Shown in pieces: positions 1 through 8,407 of a DNA stretch of 64,000 bases (within the stretch, counting starts at the first letter, position 1; the number at the start of each line of letters is the position of its first letter). The stretch comes from Yoonia sp035117555 (lineage in GTDB: Bacteria; Pseudomonadota; Alphaproteobacteria; Rhodobacterales; Rhodobacteraceae). The notes under the pieces are model-generated. The model was not told where the DNA came from. It saw nothing but the letters and a program-made list of their open reading frames with translations, and did no database searches. The stretch spans positions 124,001 to 188,000 of the forward strand of contig NZ_JAYKPK010000001.1 of NCBI RefSeq assembly GCF_035117555.1, written 5' to 3'. The position numbers were made by a program, and so were the translations under genes.

Positions 1-1
1 C

Positions 2-556
2 TCGATCCTCAAACGCAGCTGGGCCTATAACCGGGGTGATTTCGCCGCTGTGGCCGTGACGATCCTGCTGACATTGGCGCTGGGGGTCGAGGCGGGGATT
101 TCCGCAGGCGTGCTCTTGTCAGTGCTGCTGCATCTTTACCGCTCGTCCAGGCCGCATATCGCCGAGGTGGGCCAAGTCCCCGGCACCGAACATTTCCGCA
201 ACATCCTGCGCCATGACGTGATCACCCACCCCAGCATTCTGTCGTTGCGGGTGGATGAAAGCCTCTATTTCGCCAATGCCCGCTGGCTGGAAGATCAGAT
301 CCAGATCCGCGTCGCCGGTGACAAGGCCCTGCGCCACGTGATCCTGCAATGTTCGGCGGTCAATGAGATTGATTTCAGCGCGCTGGAATCGCTTGAGGCG
401 ATCAATGACCGCTTGCGCGAAATGGGCGTGCAATTGCATCTGTCCGAGGTGAAGGGCCCGGTGATGGACCGGCTGCGCGAACAGCATTTCTTGCAGCAAT
501 TGTCGGGACGGGTGTTTTTGTCGCAATATGACGCGGTGCAGGGATTACTTCCGTAA
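2..556 (+). CDS. SulP-family anion permease, C-terminal part (5' end outside window)
   Basis: The frame is open from base 2 to the TAA at 554-556, giving 184 visible residues. Residues about 15-45 form hydrophobic segments of the SulP type, including GVEAGISAGVL and the basic end of the last transmembrane helix. A STAS domain follows (about residues 65-180), with the typical anti-sigma-antagonist core around residue 110. SulP proteins move sulfate, bicarbonate or other anions across the inner membrane, and the STAS domain controls assembly or activity. The substrate cannot be told from this fragment. The gene converges on a TRAP and monooxygenase cluster that may release sulfite, so sulfate or sulfite movement is possible, but that link is inference only. 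Confidence 0.85.
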   Translation, partial: SILKRSWAYNRGDFAAVAVTILLTLALGVEAGISAGVLLSVLLHLYRSSRPHIAEVGQVPGTEHFRNILRHDVITHPSILSLRVDESLYFANARWLEDQIQIRVAGDKALRHVILQCSAVNEIDFSALESLEAINDRLREMGVQLHLSEVKGPVMDRLREQHFLQQLSGRVFLSQYDAVQGLLP

Positions 557-608
557 GGCGGGGTTCACCCCGCCGCCATGAAAATAGGTCGGGGAGAACC
601 CCGACCTA
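557..608. terminator. Two adjacent perfect hairpins between convergent genes
   Basis: Hairpin 1 (557-574) has a 7-bp stem, GGCGGGG with loop TTCA, directly after the sulP stop. Hairpin 2 (585-608) has a 10-bp perfect stem, TAGGTCGGGG, with loop AGAA. Read on the minus strand, hairpin 2 starts 8 bases after the dctP stop and is followed by TTTT, which fits an intrinsic terminator for the TRAP operon. Hairpin 1 lacks a T-run on the plus strand. Confidence 0.7.
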
Positions 609-616
609 CATTTCGA

Positions 617-1672
617 TCAGTTCAGATCAGCCGCATAATCCCCTTCCAGACCAGCCTCGACCTCGGCGACGGCCTCTTGCAGGGCGGCAAGGATTTCCGG
701 CCCGCCCTGCACGTTTGCGCTGAACCAGTCATGCACGGGTGCAGCGGCCTCAGCGAAGAGCGCTTTCTCCTCGGGCGTCGGCACATAGATATCACCGCCA
801 CCGGCGGTGAATTCTTCATAGGCCGCGATTGATTTGCGCTTGGGCGAGGCGAAGGTCGCCTGTTGCAAGGCATAGAACCCGTCGACAACGATGCGGCGCA
901 TATCTTCGGGCATGGCAAGGAAGGCGTCGTTGTTCATCCACCAGATCGCACCGACATAGGAATGTTCGTCCAAGGTCAGATATTGCAGCCCGGCATCGGG
1001 GAATTTCATGTTCATGATATCGGTGATGCCGTTGGCGGTGCCTTCAACAACGCCGGTCTGCAATGAGCTGAACAATTCAGGCCATTGGATCGGTGTCGCA
1101 GCAGCGCCCATCGCCTCGACCAGCTGGATCGGCAGATCGGCGACCACAGTGCGCAGTTTCAGCCCTTCCAGATCGGCAGGCGTCTGCACCCGGCGTTCAG
1201 TATTGGCAAAGCTGCGCCAGCCGCCGGTATTGCCAATGGTCATCAGGCGGATCGTGTTGCCGCTGTCGGCCAGCGCCATATCGCGCATGGTGCGGACGAA
1301 ATCACCCTGCAGCACAGCCTCGGCCACGCGGTCACTGGTCATCAGATAAGGCAGGTCAAGCACCTGCACATAAGGGAAAATCCCCGCCGCCCCGCCGGAG
1401 GTCGAGATATAGACATCGATCGAGCCTTCGGAGACACCTTCAAGGCATTCCTCACCCGTTGCACAAAGCTGCGTGCCGATGAAGAGTTCCACCGCGATCT
1501 GCCCGTTAGAGGCCGCTTCAACGTAATCCTTGAACACGACCAGACCGTCGTAATCTTCGTCCTCGGTATTGGAATTGGCGGTGGCGCGGATGGTGAATTC
1601 CTGCGCGGCCAGCGCCATTGGCGTGATCAGCACAGCGGCTGTGGTCGCCAATTGGGTCAGTTTTTTCAGCAT
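617..1672 (-). CDS. dctP: TRAP transporter substrate-binding protein (DctP family)
   Basis: A 351-residue periplasmic binding protein of a TRAP transporter. It has a Sec signal peptide (about residues 1-23, ending in ALAA) and the central DctP signature near residues 168-215: PADLEGLKLRT, whose Arg normally contacts a ligand carboxylate or acid group, then the SSLQTGVVEGT stretch. A Cys pair (LCATGEECLEG, around residue 70) could form a disulfide. It is the last gene after dctQ and dctM and is followed at once by a terminator hairpin. The binding protein sets specificity. The neighbouring flavin monooxygenase, flavin reductase and aldo/keto reductase suggest a sulfonate or other sulfonated or acid sugar, but the sequence does not fix the ligand. 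Confidence 0.93.
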   Translation of the reverse strand: MLKKLTQLATTAAVLITPMALAAQEFTIRATANSNTEDEDYDGLVVFKDYVEAASNGQIAVELFIGTQLCATGEECLEGVSEGSIDVYISTSGGAAGIFPYVQVLDLPYLMTSDRVAEAVLQGDFVRTMRDMALADSGNTIRLMTIGNTGGWRSFANTERRVQTPADLEGLKLRTVVADLPIQLVEAMGAAATPIQWPELFSSLQTGVVEGTANGITDIMNMKFPDAGLQYLTLDEHSYVGAIWWMNNDAFLAMPEDMRRIVVDGFYALQQATFASPKRKSIAAYEEFTAGGGDIYVPTPEEKALFAEAAAPVHDWFSANVQGGPEILAALQEAVAEVEAGLEGDYAADLN

Positions 1673-1698
1673 GATATCCTCCCTGTGGATGCTGTTGA

Positions 1699-3267
1699 TT
1701 ATTGTATCGGCGCAGGGCTGATACAGGCGGAAAAGCCAATCTCCGGGCCGCAGCCCAGAAAACCGGCCAAATATGGCACCGTCATCGAAATGGCGGGGAC
1801 ATAGGTGATCAGGAAAATAATGAAAATTTCCACCGCCAGAAACGGCAGGATCGCCTTGGCAATGGTTTCAACCCTTTCGCCCGACACGGTCGAGGCCACG
1901 AACAGCACCAGCCCCATCGGCGGCGTGGCAAGGCCCACTGTCAAATTCACGCTCATGATGATCGCGAAATGGACCGGATGCACGCCCATCTCGACAAAGA
2001 TCGGCCCCAGAATCGGCCCGAGGATGATGATCGCGGGTCCCGCATCCAGAAACATGCCGACGATGAACAACAGCACATTGATCAGGAACAGCAGGACAAG
2101 GGGGTTCTCGGACAGCGACAGGATATAATCCGACAAGATTTCTGGCGCATAGGACAAAGCGACAACGGTTTTGAACGCCACCGCAGCGCCGACCAGCAAC
2201 AGCACCGCCGATGTGGCAAAGGCAGAGCGTGTCAGCACACCGGCCAGATCGCTGAACTTCATCGAGCGCAGCACGAAAAACGACACGATCAGCGCATAGG
2301 CGACAGCGACGGCAGAAGCCTCGGTCGGGGTGAAAACACCGATCAGGATGCCGCCCAGAATGATGATCGGGGTCTGCAACGGGGCCACGCCCTTTTTGCA
2401 GATCATGCGGAAATCATGGCTGACGCGGCGGCGGTAACCGATCAGGATGAAATGTGATGCCACCAGCAAGGCCGCGAAGACCACCCAAAGGTTCAGCGCC
2501 TGAACCGTCTCGCCCGCCCCGTCCACGCGGGCCAGCCCGACATAGCCTGCGATCAACGTGTAAAGCCCCATCAGCAGCCCGGCGAAGTTGATCCGCAACA
2601 GCACAAAACTGACCCAATATTCGCTGGGCGAGATGGTCTGGTTCTTGCTGACGATCCGTTCCGCCTTGGGCAGGTCATAGCGGTCGGCCATCAGCCGGAC
2701 CATGATCATCAAGCCCACACCGACCAGAACGCCCGGCACGATCCCCGCAAGAAACAGCGATGCGACGCTTTCGCCCATCACATAGGCATAGATGATCATG
2801 ATGCCCGAGGGCGGGATGATCGGCCCGATCACCGAACTTGCCGCAGTGATGGCGGTGGCGAAGCGGCGGGTATAGCCGTTCTTTTCCATCGCGGGGATCA
2901 TCGTCGACCCGATGGCAGAGACATCCGCCACCGCGGACCCTGACATGCCCGCAAACAGCATTGATGACAGGATATTCACATGCGCCAGCCCGCCGCGCAA
3001 ATGCCCCATGAAGGCCTGCGCGAATTCCACCAGCCGCGTGGTGATGCCGCCGCGGTTCATAATCTCGCCCGCCAGCATGAAAAACGGCAAGGCCATCAGC
3101 GGGAACGAATCCATCCCATTGTAAAGGTTACGATAGAGGCCCGCGACGACATTGCGGGTGTCCCCTTCGGCGATGATCATCGCGAAAGGTGCCGCCATCA
3201 GCGCAAAAACCACCGGCAGGCCGACCATGATCAGGATCAGGAACAATGGCAGGAACAGGATCAGCAT
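1699..3267 (-). CDS. dctM: TRAP transporter large permease (DctM) with an extra membrane insertion
   Basis: A 522-residue inner-membrane protein, the sodium-coupled transport subunit of the TRAP system. Typical features are SFPLMALPFFMLAGEIM (residues 54-70), the GMSGSAVADVSAIGS block (about 107-121), GPIIPPSG (about 148-155) and GVFTPTEASAVAVAY in the second half. DctM proteins are usually about 425-440 residues. The extra length lies at about residues 215-285, between the two halves, and contains at least two additional hydrophobic segments (around 218-245 and 258-277). The ATG overlaps the dctQ stop by one base (TAATG), so the two are translationally coupled. Confidence 0.93.
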   Translation of the reverse strand: MLILFLPLFLILIMVGLPVVFALMAAPFAMIIAEGDTRNVVAGLYRNLYNGMDSFPLMALPFFMLAGEIMNRGGITTRLVEFAQAFMGHLRGGLAHVNILSSMLFAGMSGSAVADVSAIGSTMIPAMEKNGYTRRFATAITAASSVIGPIIPPSGIMIIYAYVMGESVASLFLAGIVPGVLVGVGLMIMVRLMADRYDLPKAERIVSKNQTISPSEYWVSFVLLRINFAGLLMGLYTLIAGYVGLARVDGAGETVQALNLWVVFAALLVASHFILIGYRRRVSHDFRMICKKGVAPLQTPIIILGGILIGVFTPTEASAVAVAYALIVSFFVLRSMKFSDLAGVLTRSAFATSAVLLLVGAAVAFKTVVALSYAPEILSDYILSLSENPLVLLFLINVLLFIVGMFLDAGPAIIILGPILGPIFVEMGVHPVHFAIIMSVNLTVGLATPPMGLVLFVASTVSGERVETIAKAILPFLAVEIFIIFLITYVPAISMTVPYLAGFLGCGPEIGFSACISPAPIQ

Positions 3268-3863
3268 TATTCGGCCCCCGCCACTTCAACAGATTGCATC
3301 GGCGTCAGCCTTTCGCCTTGGCCAAACAGCATGATCACCTGCCGCAGGATCAATTCCACACTGACCGCGATCAGCAGGTTCACCCCTACCCAAAGAGAGG
3401 CATATTGATAATTATTCTGAAAACTTGCGCCGCAACGCCCGATCTCGACCCCGAAGGGCCAGCGCAAAGATGACGAACAGCCACGCCCGGACAAAGTATC
3501 CAGATGATTGTTCAGCCCGCGTTCCCAGGCGATGATCAAGACCCAAAGCGAGATGGCAAGCAGCAGCAGCGACAAAAGCCCCGACAGCAACCGGGGCAGG
3601 GCGCGTTCCAGCATATCGATGGCGACAAAGCCGCCCATCCGGTAGGCCAAGGGCGCCATCAGCCCGGTCATCCAGAGCATGCCGAACCGCGCGCCTTCTT
3701 CGGTCCAGTTCGGGGCGGCGTTCATGATATAGCGGAAAAACACCTGCCCTAGGATCAGCGCGACCATGACGACAAGGGCGGCGACCGCGATCAGCCGACC
3801 GACGGCAAGGACCGCGGTGTTGAACCGCTCCAGCGGCCACAAGATACCAAACAGGACCGACAT
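3267..3863 (-). CDS. dctQ: TRAP transporter small permease (DctQ)
   Basis: 198 residues with four predicted membrane helices, as expected for the small TRAP subunit that pairs with DctM. The core has the family-typical stretch starting near residue 30 (VVMVALILGQVFFRYI) and NWTEEGARFGMLWM (about 53-66), where E and R residues are conserved in DctQ proteins. A Cys-containing loop of about 25 residues between helices 3 and 4 (RGCSSSLRWPFGVEIGRCG) makes it slightly longer than usual. It lies 75 bases downstream of the flavin reductase gene on the same strand, with a GC-rich palindrome in the gap, so it probably belongs to the same transcription unit. Confidence 0.9.
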   Translation of the reverse strand: MSVLFGILWPLERFNTAVLAVGRLIAVAALVVMVALILGQVFFRYIMNAAPNWTEEGARFGMLWMTGLMAPLAYRMGGFVAIDMLERALPRLLSGLLSLLLLAISLWVLIIAWERGLNNHLDTLSGRGCSSSLRWPFGVEIGRCGASFQNNYQYASLWVGVNLLIAVSVELILRQVIMLFGQGERLTPMQSVEVAGAE

Positions 3864-3938
3864 CGGCTCCTCCCCTGTTCATGTTGCGCATATGGGCCGC
3901 GGCCCCTTGCCCCCAGCGGGACAATCCCCCCGGCTGTC

Positions 3939-4457
3939 CTACTCTGGCGATGGTTTTGACTGATGGAAAGTGCCGTATTTCCCGCCGTGAAAAACCAGCG
4001 GATCGCCGTCGATGTGATGTGCCTTGGTCACGCGGCCCACGACGATCACGTGATCACCGGCGTCATGGCTGGCCGCAAGGCTGCATTCAAAGGTTGCCAA
4101 GGCACCCGCGATGATCGGCATGCCGCAATGCGACAGATGCGTCGGCACATCGCGGATCGCCGTCTTGGACCCAATGATCGCGGCACAGATATCGCGCTGA
4201 TCAGCGGACAGGACATGGATCGCGAACCGCTCGGCCTTGGCGAAATATTCAAAACGACGCGATGATTTGGCAGGCGACCACAGCACCAAAGGCGGGTCGA
4301 GCGAGACAGAGGCAAAGCTGTTGGCGACAATCGCCACCGGTCCATCGGCGCCGTCCGTGGTGATCACCGTCACGCCGGTGACGAAAGCCCCCAAAGCGCC
4401 GCGAAAACTGTCGCTATCGGCATGCGGATCAAAGGTCTGAATCGTGCCTTTTTCCAT
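3939..4457 (-). CDS. Flavin reductase (HpaC/SmoA-type), partner of the monooxygenase
   Basis: 172 residues of the flavin reductase domain family. The N-terminal motif FRGALGAFVTGVTVITT (about 18-34), the FASVSLDPPLVLW FMN-binding segment (about 48-60) and a C-terminal GGKYGTFH are typical of short-chain NAD(P)H:FMN reductases of two-component monooxygenases. It should supply reduced FMN to the SsuD-like enzyme encoded two genes upstream. Its ATG overlaps the aldo/keto reductase stop by one base (TAATG), so the two are coupled. In Agrobacterium the equivalent position in the sulfoquinovose monooxygenase cluster is held by SmoA. That correspondence is by gene set and order, not a proven orthology. 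Confidence 0.88.
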   Translation of the reverse strand: MEKGTIQTFDPHADSDSFRGALGAFVTGVTVITTDGADGPVAIVANSFASVSLDPPLVLWSPAKSSRRFEYFAKAERFAIHVLSADQRDICAAIIGSKTAIRDVPTHLSHCGMPIIAGALATFECSLAASHDAGDHVIVVGRVTKAHHIDGDPLVFHGGKYGTFHQSKPSPE

Positions 4458-5347
4458 TACGGGACCTCCTGGCCAAGGGCTGCGGTATAAAGCGTGAACC
4501 AGGTTTCACGATCCATGCGGACTTTCAATGCGTCAGAAAGATTCTTGATCCGGGCGATATTATTGGTGCCCATGACCGGCATGATCCGCGCCGGATGCGC
4601 CAGCAGCCAAGCCACCGCGACAGCGGCTGTGTCAACGCCCTGCGTTTGCGCGACATCGTGCAGGGCATCCTGGACAGCACCCGCGCCGCTCATCAGCGCG
4701 CCGCCGCCCAAAGGCGACCAGGCCATGATCGGCGCGCCGAATTCCTGAAGATAGGCCACATCGCCATTGGTAAAGGCGTGATGCGCGCTCAGCGATGCTT
4801 CGATCTGGTTGGTGACAAGCCGCGCCTGCATCGCCGATTGCAGCAGGGTCCAGTCATGGCGTTTGAAATTCGACACGCCGACGCTGCGGACCTTGCCGGA
4901 GGTGATCAGCAGGTCAAGCGCCGCACCCGTGGCGTGATGATCCATCAGCGGATCAGGCCGGTGGATCAGCAACGTATCGATCCGCTCAATCCCCATCAGC
5001 CGCAGCGAATGATCCACCGATGCGGTGATATGCGCAGGCGTGGTGTCGTAATATTTGACAGGCGCATCAGCATAGCGCCCGGCGGGGGCGATGATATCGC
5101 ATTTGGTGACGATCTCGATCTGGTCTTTCAGGGCCGGGGCCGCGCGCAGGGCATTCCCGAGCACTTCCTCGGCCTCATAGCCGCCATAGATATCGGCCTG
5201 ATCCATCGTGGTGATACCCTGATCCAGACAGGCCTCGATCTTGGCCTGCACATGCGCGGGGCTGGTGTCGGTATCATCGTCCAGCCGCCACATGCCATAG
5301 ATGATGCGGCTGAAAGACAGGTCTTCGTTGATCTTGATACGCTCCAT
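4457..5347 (-). CDS. Aldo/keto reductase (YdhF/SmoB-like)
   Basis: 296 residues forming an AKR (beta/alpha)8 barrel. The catalytic tetrad is visible: Asp49 and Tyr54 in DQADIYGGYE, Lys82 in VTKCD, and His129 in LLIHRPDP. The SVGVSNFKRHDW motif and the C-terminal NADPH-binding stretch (MPVMGTNNIARI) are also typical. Such enzymes reduce aldehydes to alcohols with NADPH. Between a flavin reductase and a sulfonate-type monooxygenase, a fitting role is reducing the aldehyde left after C-S cleavage, as SmoB does with 6-oxoglucose. Start and stop overlap both neighbours by one base, indicating one coupled operon. The substrate remains inferred. Confidence 0.88.
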   Translation of the reverse strand: MERIKINEDLSFSRIIYGMWRLDDDTDTSPAHVQAKIEACLDQGITTMDQADIYGGYEAEEVLGNALRAAPALKDQIEIVTKCDIIAPAGRYADAPVKYYDTTPAHITASVDHSLRLMGIERIDTLLIHRPDPLMDHHATGAALDLLITSGKVRSVGVSNFKRHDWTLLQSAMQARLVTNQIEASLSAHHAFTNGDVAYLQEFGAPIMAWSPLGGGALMSGAGAVQDALHDVAQTQGVDTAAVAVAWLLAHPARIMPVMGTNNIARIKNLSDALKVRMDRETWFTLYTAALGQEVP

Positions 5348-6504
5348 CAGCGGCGCTCCCCTTTGCCCAAAGGCGTGGCTGGTGTCTCATCCGGCACACG
5401 CCCATAGGCATGTGGCAGCGAACAGGTTTTCAGATGCGGCATGACGCGGGTGCCGAAATGTTCCGCCTCATCCATATGCGGATAGCCGGAAAAGATGAAG
5501 GCGCGGATGCCCATCTTTTGATAATCTTCGATCTTGGACAGGATCTGATCGGTGGACCCGACCAAAGCCGCCCCACAGCCCGACCGCGCCCGCCCGATCC
5601 CAGTCCAAAGGCCCGGTTCGGTATAGCCGAATTGATCCGCCAATTCGCGCGCGCGGGCCTGATGCGCCACGCCCAAACTGATACTGTCATGCGCGCGGTC
5701 GCGGATCAGTTTGCCATATTCGTCGTCCAGTTTGCTGGCGATGTAGTCGGCGTATTCCTTGGCCTCGGCCTCGGTATCCCGCACGATCATATGGACCCGC
5801 AGCCCGTAATCCAGCGTGCGGCCATGGGCGGCGGCGCGGGCATGCACATCCTGCATCCGCTGCGCCAGCACATCCTTTGTCTCAGGCCACATCAGATAAA
5901 CGTCGCATTGCGCACCGCAAAGCTCCAGCGCGTCAGGCGAATAGCCGCCGAAATAGAGCAGGGGTCCGCCATTTTGCTGGTAAGGGCGGGCAGGGTCGGT
6001 GGTCAGTTTGCTGATCTGATAGATCTCGCCGTCATAGCTGACCTCATCCTGCGTCCAGCATTTACGCAGGATTTCAACCACTTCATGACTGCGTTTGTAG
6101 CGATACTTGCTGTCGGCCACTTCGCCCGGAAAATCAGAGCTGATCACGTTCAGCGTCAGCCGCCCCTTGAGCATATGATCCAGCGTGGCAATCGTGCGGG
6201 CCAGCATGATCGGTTGCACCTCACCACAGCGGATCGCGGCGAGGAAATTGATCTTTTCCGTCAGCGGCGCCATGCCTGCGACGAAAGATAATGTATCCTG
6301 CCCGACCTGATAGGATGACGGGGCAAGGATATTGCGAAACCCCTGCGCCTCGGCGGTCAGGGCGATATCGCGGCAATGTTCCCATGACGAGCGCAGATCG
6401 CCGTCCGGCACGCCCAGAAACTGGTAATCGTCAGAACACAGCGCGGAAAACCACGATACCTCTGCCGCATCAAGATCGGCGCTGGTGACTGGCACGATGC
6501 TCAT
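5347..6504 (-). CDS. LLM-class FMNH2-dependent monooxygenase (SsuD/SmoC-like)
   Basis: 385 residues from the ATG at 6504, chosen because GGGAGGGG lies just upstream; a longer reading to 6552 lacks such a site. It resembles alkanesulfonate monooxygenase SsuD throughout: the FLAAIRCGEVQPIMLARTIA segment, LTLNVISSDFPGE, PLLYFGGYSPDALEL, the GLRVHMIVRDTEAEA stretch and the C-terminal RAFIFSGYPHMDEAEHFG. This class uses reduced FMN and O2 to cut C-S bonds, releasing sulfite and an aldehyde. It is the first gene of the minus-strand operon, divergent from a GntR regulator. Alternatives are other SsuD-like oxygenases acting on alkanesulfonates or sulfones. The AKR and flavin reductase neighbours favour a sulfosugar. 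Confidence 0.88.
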   Translation of the reverse strand: MSIVPVTSADLDAAEVSWFSALCSDDYQFLGVPDGDLRSSWEHCRDIALTAEAQGFRNILAPSSYQVGQDTLSFVAGMAPLTEKINFLAAIRCGEVQPIMLARTIATLDHMLKGRLTLNVISSDFPGEVADSKYRYKRSHEVVEILRKCWTQDEVSYDGEIYQISKLTTDPARPYQQNGGPLLYFGGYSPDALELCGAQCDVYLMWPETKDVLAQRMQDVHARAAAHGRTLDYGLRVHMIVRDTEAEAKEYADYIASKLDDEYGKLIRDRAHDSISLGVAHQARARELADQFGYTEPGLWTGIGRARSGCGAALVGSTDQILSKIEDYQKMGIRAFIFSGYPHMDEAEHFGTRVMPHLKTCSLPHAYGRVPDETPATPLGKGERR

Positions 6505-6605
6505 TGATTCCCCTCCCACGGATCTTCTGATTGCACTTGCGTAGCACGGCAATTCATGTGCAACAATCCTGTATCAATTTATGGCGCGCCGGGGAGGGGC
6601 AGGCC

Positions 6606-7313
6606 ATGGCGACACAATCAGCCTTGCCCAAATTCGTGCAGATCAGCGAAATGCTGATCCGTGAGATTGCCGCCGGCCATCTGGCCGATGGCGCGCGCCT
6701 GCCGCCAGAGCGCGAGATGGCCGAAGATCTGGGCATCGCCGTTGGCACCCTGCGCAAGGCTTTGGCCGATGTCGAAGCCAAGGGATTGCTGGAACGTATT
6801 CAAGGCTCTGGCAATTACATCCGCCGCCGCGAACAAGTGGACTCGGTCTATGCGTTTTTCCGGCTGGAACTGACACGCGGCGGTGGCCTGCCCACGGCAG
6901 AGGTGCTGTCGGTCGATCTGCTGGAAAAACCTCGCGATGCGCCGCCCTTTGGCGATCACCGGGAAGGGCACCGGATCCGCCGCTTGCGATCTTTGGGCGG
7001 CATCGTGATCGCGATCGAGGAAATCTGGCTCGATGCTGGCGCGGCGGAGGCGATCGGGCCGGATGACCTGCTTGACTCGCTCTACCTGTTCTACCGCGAC
7101 CGCCTCAAACTGGTGATCGCCAGTGTCGAAGACCGGATCGGCATCGCCGCCTTGCCCGACTGGACGCCGGATCGCTTTCACCTGCGGCCCGGTGCCATGA
7201 CAGGATTTATCGAGCGTAACTCATATCTGGCAGGCCGGGTGCCTGTCGAATTTTCGTGCACATGGTTCGATGCGGACCGGGCGCGGTATATTTCACGCAT
7301 GGGAAAAGGATGA
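6606..7313 (+). CDS. GntR/HutC-family regulator of the divergent monooxygenase-TRAP operon
   Basis: 235 residues. The start at 6606 follows GGGGAGGGGC. The N-terminus is a GntR winged helix-turn-helix (about 5-72, with LPPEREMAEDLGIAVGTLRK), followed by a UTRA ligand-binding domain in which a small molecule is sensed (HRIRRLRSLGGIVIAIEEIW, about 120-140). It is divergent from the LLM monooxygenase gene with a 101-bp gap (6505-6605), the usual arrangement for a repressor of the neighbouring operon. It overlaps the following Gfo/Idh gene by ATGA. In the Agrobacterium smo cluster a regulator sits next to smoC in a comparable place. Confidence 0.88.
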   Translation: MATQSALPKFVQISEMLIREIAAGHLADGARLPPEREMAEDLGIAVGTLRKALADVEAKGLLERIQGSGNYIRRREQVDSVYAFFRLELTRGGGLPTAEVLSVDLLEKPRDAPPFGDHREGHRIRRLRSLGGIVIAIEEIWLDAGAAEAIGPDDLLDSLYLFYRDRLKLVIASVEDRIGIAALPDWTPDRFHLRPGAMTGFIERNSYLAGRVPVEFSCTWFDADRARYISRMGKG

Positions 7314-8407
7314 AGAACGTGCAAACCGTGAACTACGGGCTGGTCGGCTGCGGCATGATGGCCCGCGAACATATCCAGAATATCAATCTGTTGCCGCATG
7401 GGCGGGTCAGCGTCGTCTATGACCCGGTGCCGGAATTGGCGCAGGCGGGGGCGGAACTGGCAGGCGGCGCATATATCGCTACCAGTCTGGATGATTTGCT
7501 GGCTTTCGCCGCGCTGGATGCCATTGTCATCGTCAGCCCAAACCATCTGCATGTCCCACAACTCCAGCAAATCGTCGCGACACGGCCCCTGCCGATTCTG
7601 TGCGAAAAACCGATCTATACCAACCCGTCCGAAGCGCCCTTGTTGGATGCATTGTTCGCGGATTACCCGCATCCCGTCTGGGTCGCGATGGAATACCGCT
7701 ACATGCCCCCGGTGGCAGCGCTGATCGCGCAGGCCGAGGCCGCGACCGGTGGTGTCAAGATGCTGACGATCCGCGAACATCGCTTTCCGTTTCTGTCCAA
7801 GGTCGGCGACTGGAACCGCTTCAACGCAAAAACCGGCGGCACCTTGGTCGAAAAATGCTGCCATTTCTTCGATCTGATGCGGCTTATTTTGCAAGATGAA
7901 CCTGTGCGCGTGATGGCCAGCGCTGGGCAGGCGGTGAACCATCTGGATGAACGCCATGACGGGCAGGTGCCGGATGTCTGGGACAATGCCTATGTGATTG
8001 TCGATTTTGCGCGTGGCAGCCGGGCGATGCTGGAACTCTGCATGTTCGCCGAAGGATCACGCTATCAGGAAGAGATTACTGCGGTGGGCCCGTCAGGCAA
8101 GATCGAGGCTTTGGTCCCGGGACCGGGCCGGTTCTGGCCGATGGCGCTGGGCGAGCCACCGGTGCCGCAGCTGATCATCAGCCCGCGCGACCCCAAGGGG
8201 CCATTCGTGTCGGAAATCCCGGTTGATCCCACGCTTTTGGAAGCAGGCGATCACAACGGATCAACTTTCTATCAGCATCAGCGGTTTAACGCGGTGGTTC
8301 GTGGTGAAGGGGCGGTTGAAGTCACCGTGCGCGATGGCGCGAGAGCAGTCGCTATGGGCATCGCAGCGCAAGATAGCGCGCGAAAGGGCCAAGTGATTTT
8401 GCTTTGA
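7310..8407 (+). CDS. Gfo/Idh/MocA-family NAD(P)-dependent oxidoreductase
   Basis: 365 residues. The start at 7310 overlaps the regulator stop (ATGA) and has GGGAAAAGG upstream. The N-terminal Rossmann fold has GLVGCGMMAREHI (about 8-20), and the family's EKP motif follows (CEKPIY, about residue 100), with the catalytic Lys. The second half is the beta-sheet substrate domain, with GGTLVEKCCHFFDLM near 175-189. Relatives oxidise or epimerise sugars, inositols and their derivatives. Translational coupling to the GntR gene ties it to the same substrate as the divergent operon, perhaps handling the sugar product. The exact reaction cannot be read from the sequence. Confidence 0.88.
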   Translation: MKNVQTVNYGLVGCGMMAREHIQNINLLPHGRVSVVYDPVPELAQAGAELAGGAYIATSLDDLLAFAALDAIVIVSPNHLHVPQLQQIVATRPLPILCEKPIYTNPSEAPLLDALFADYPHPVWVAMEYRYMPPVAALIAQAEAATGGVKMLTIREHRFPFLSKVGDWNRFNAKTGGTLVEKCCHFFDLMRLILQDEPVRVMASAGQAVNHLDERHDGQVPDVWDNAYVIVDFARGSRAMLELCMFAEGSRYQEEITAVGPSGKIEALVPGPGRFWPMALGEPPVPQLIISPRDPKGPFVSEIPVDPTLLEAGDHNGSTFYQHQRFNAVVRGEGAVEVTVRDGARAVAMGIAAQDSARKGQVILL

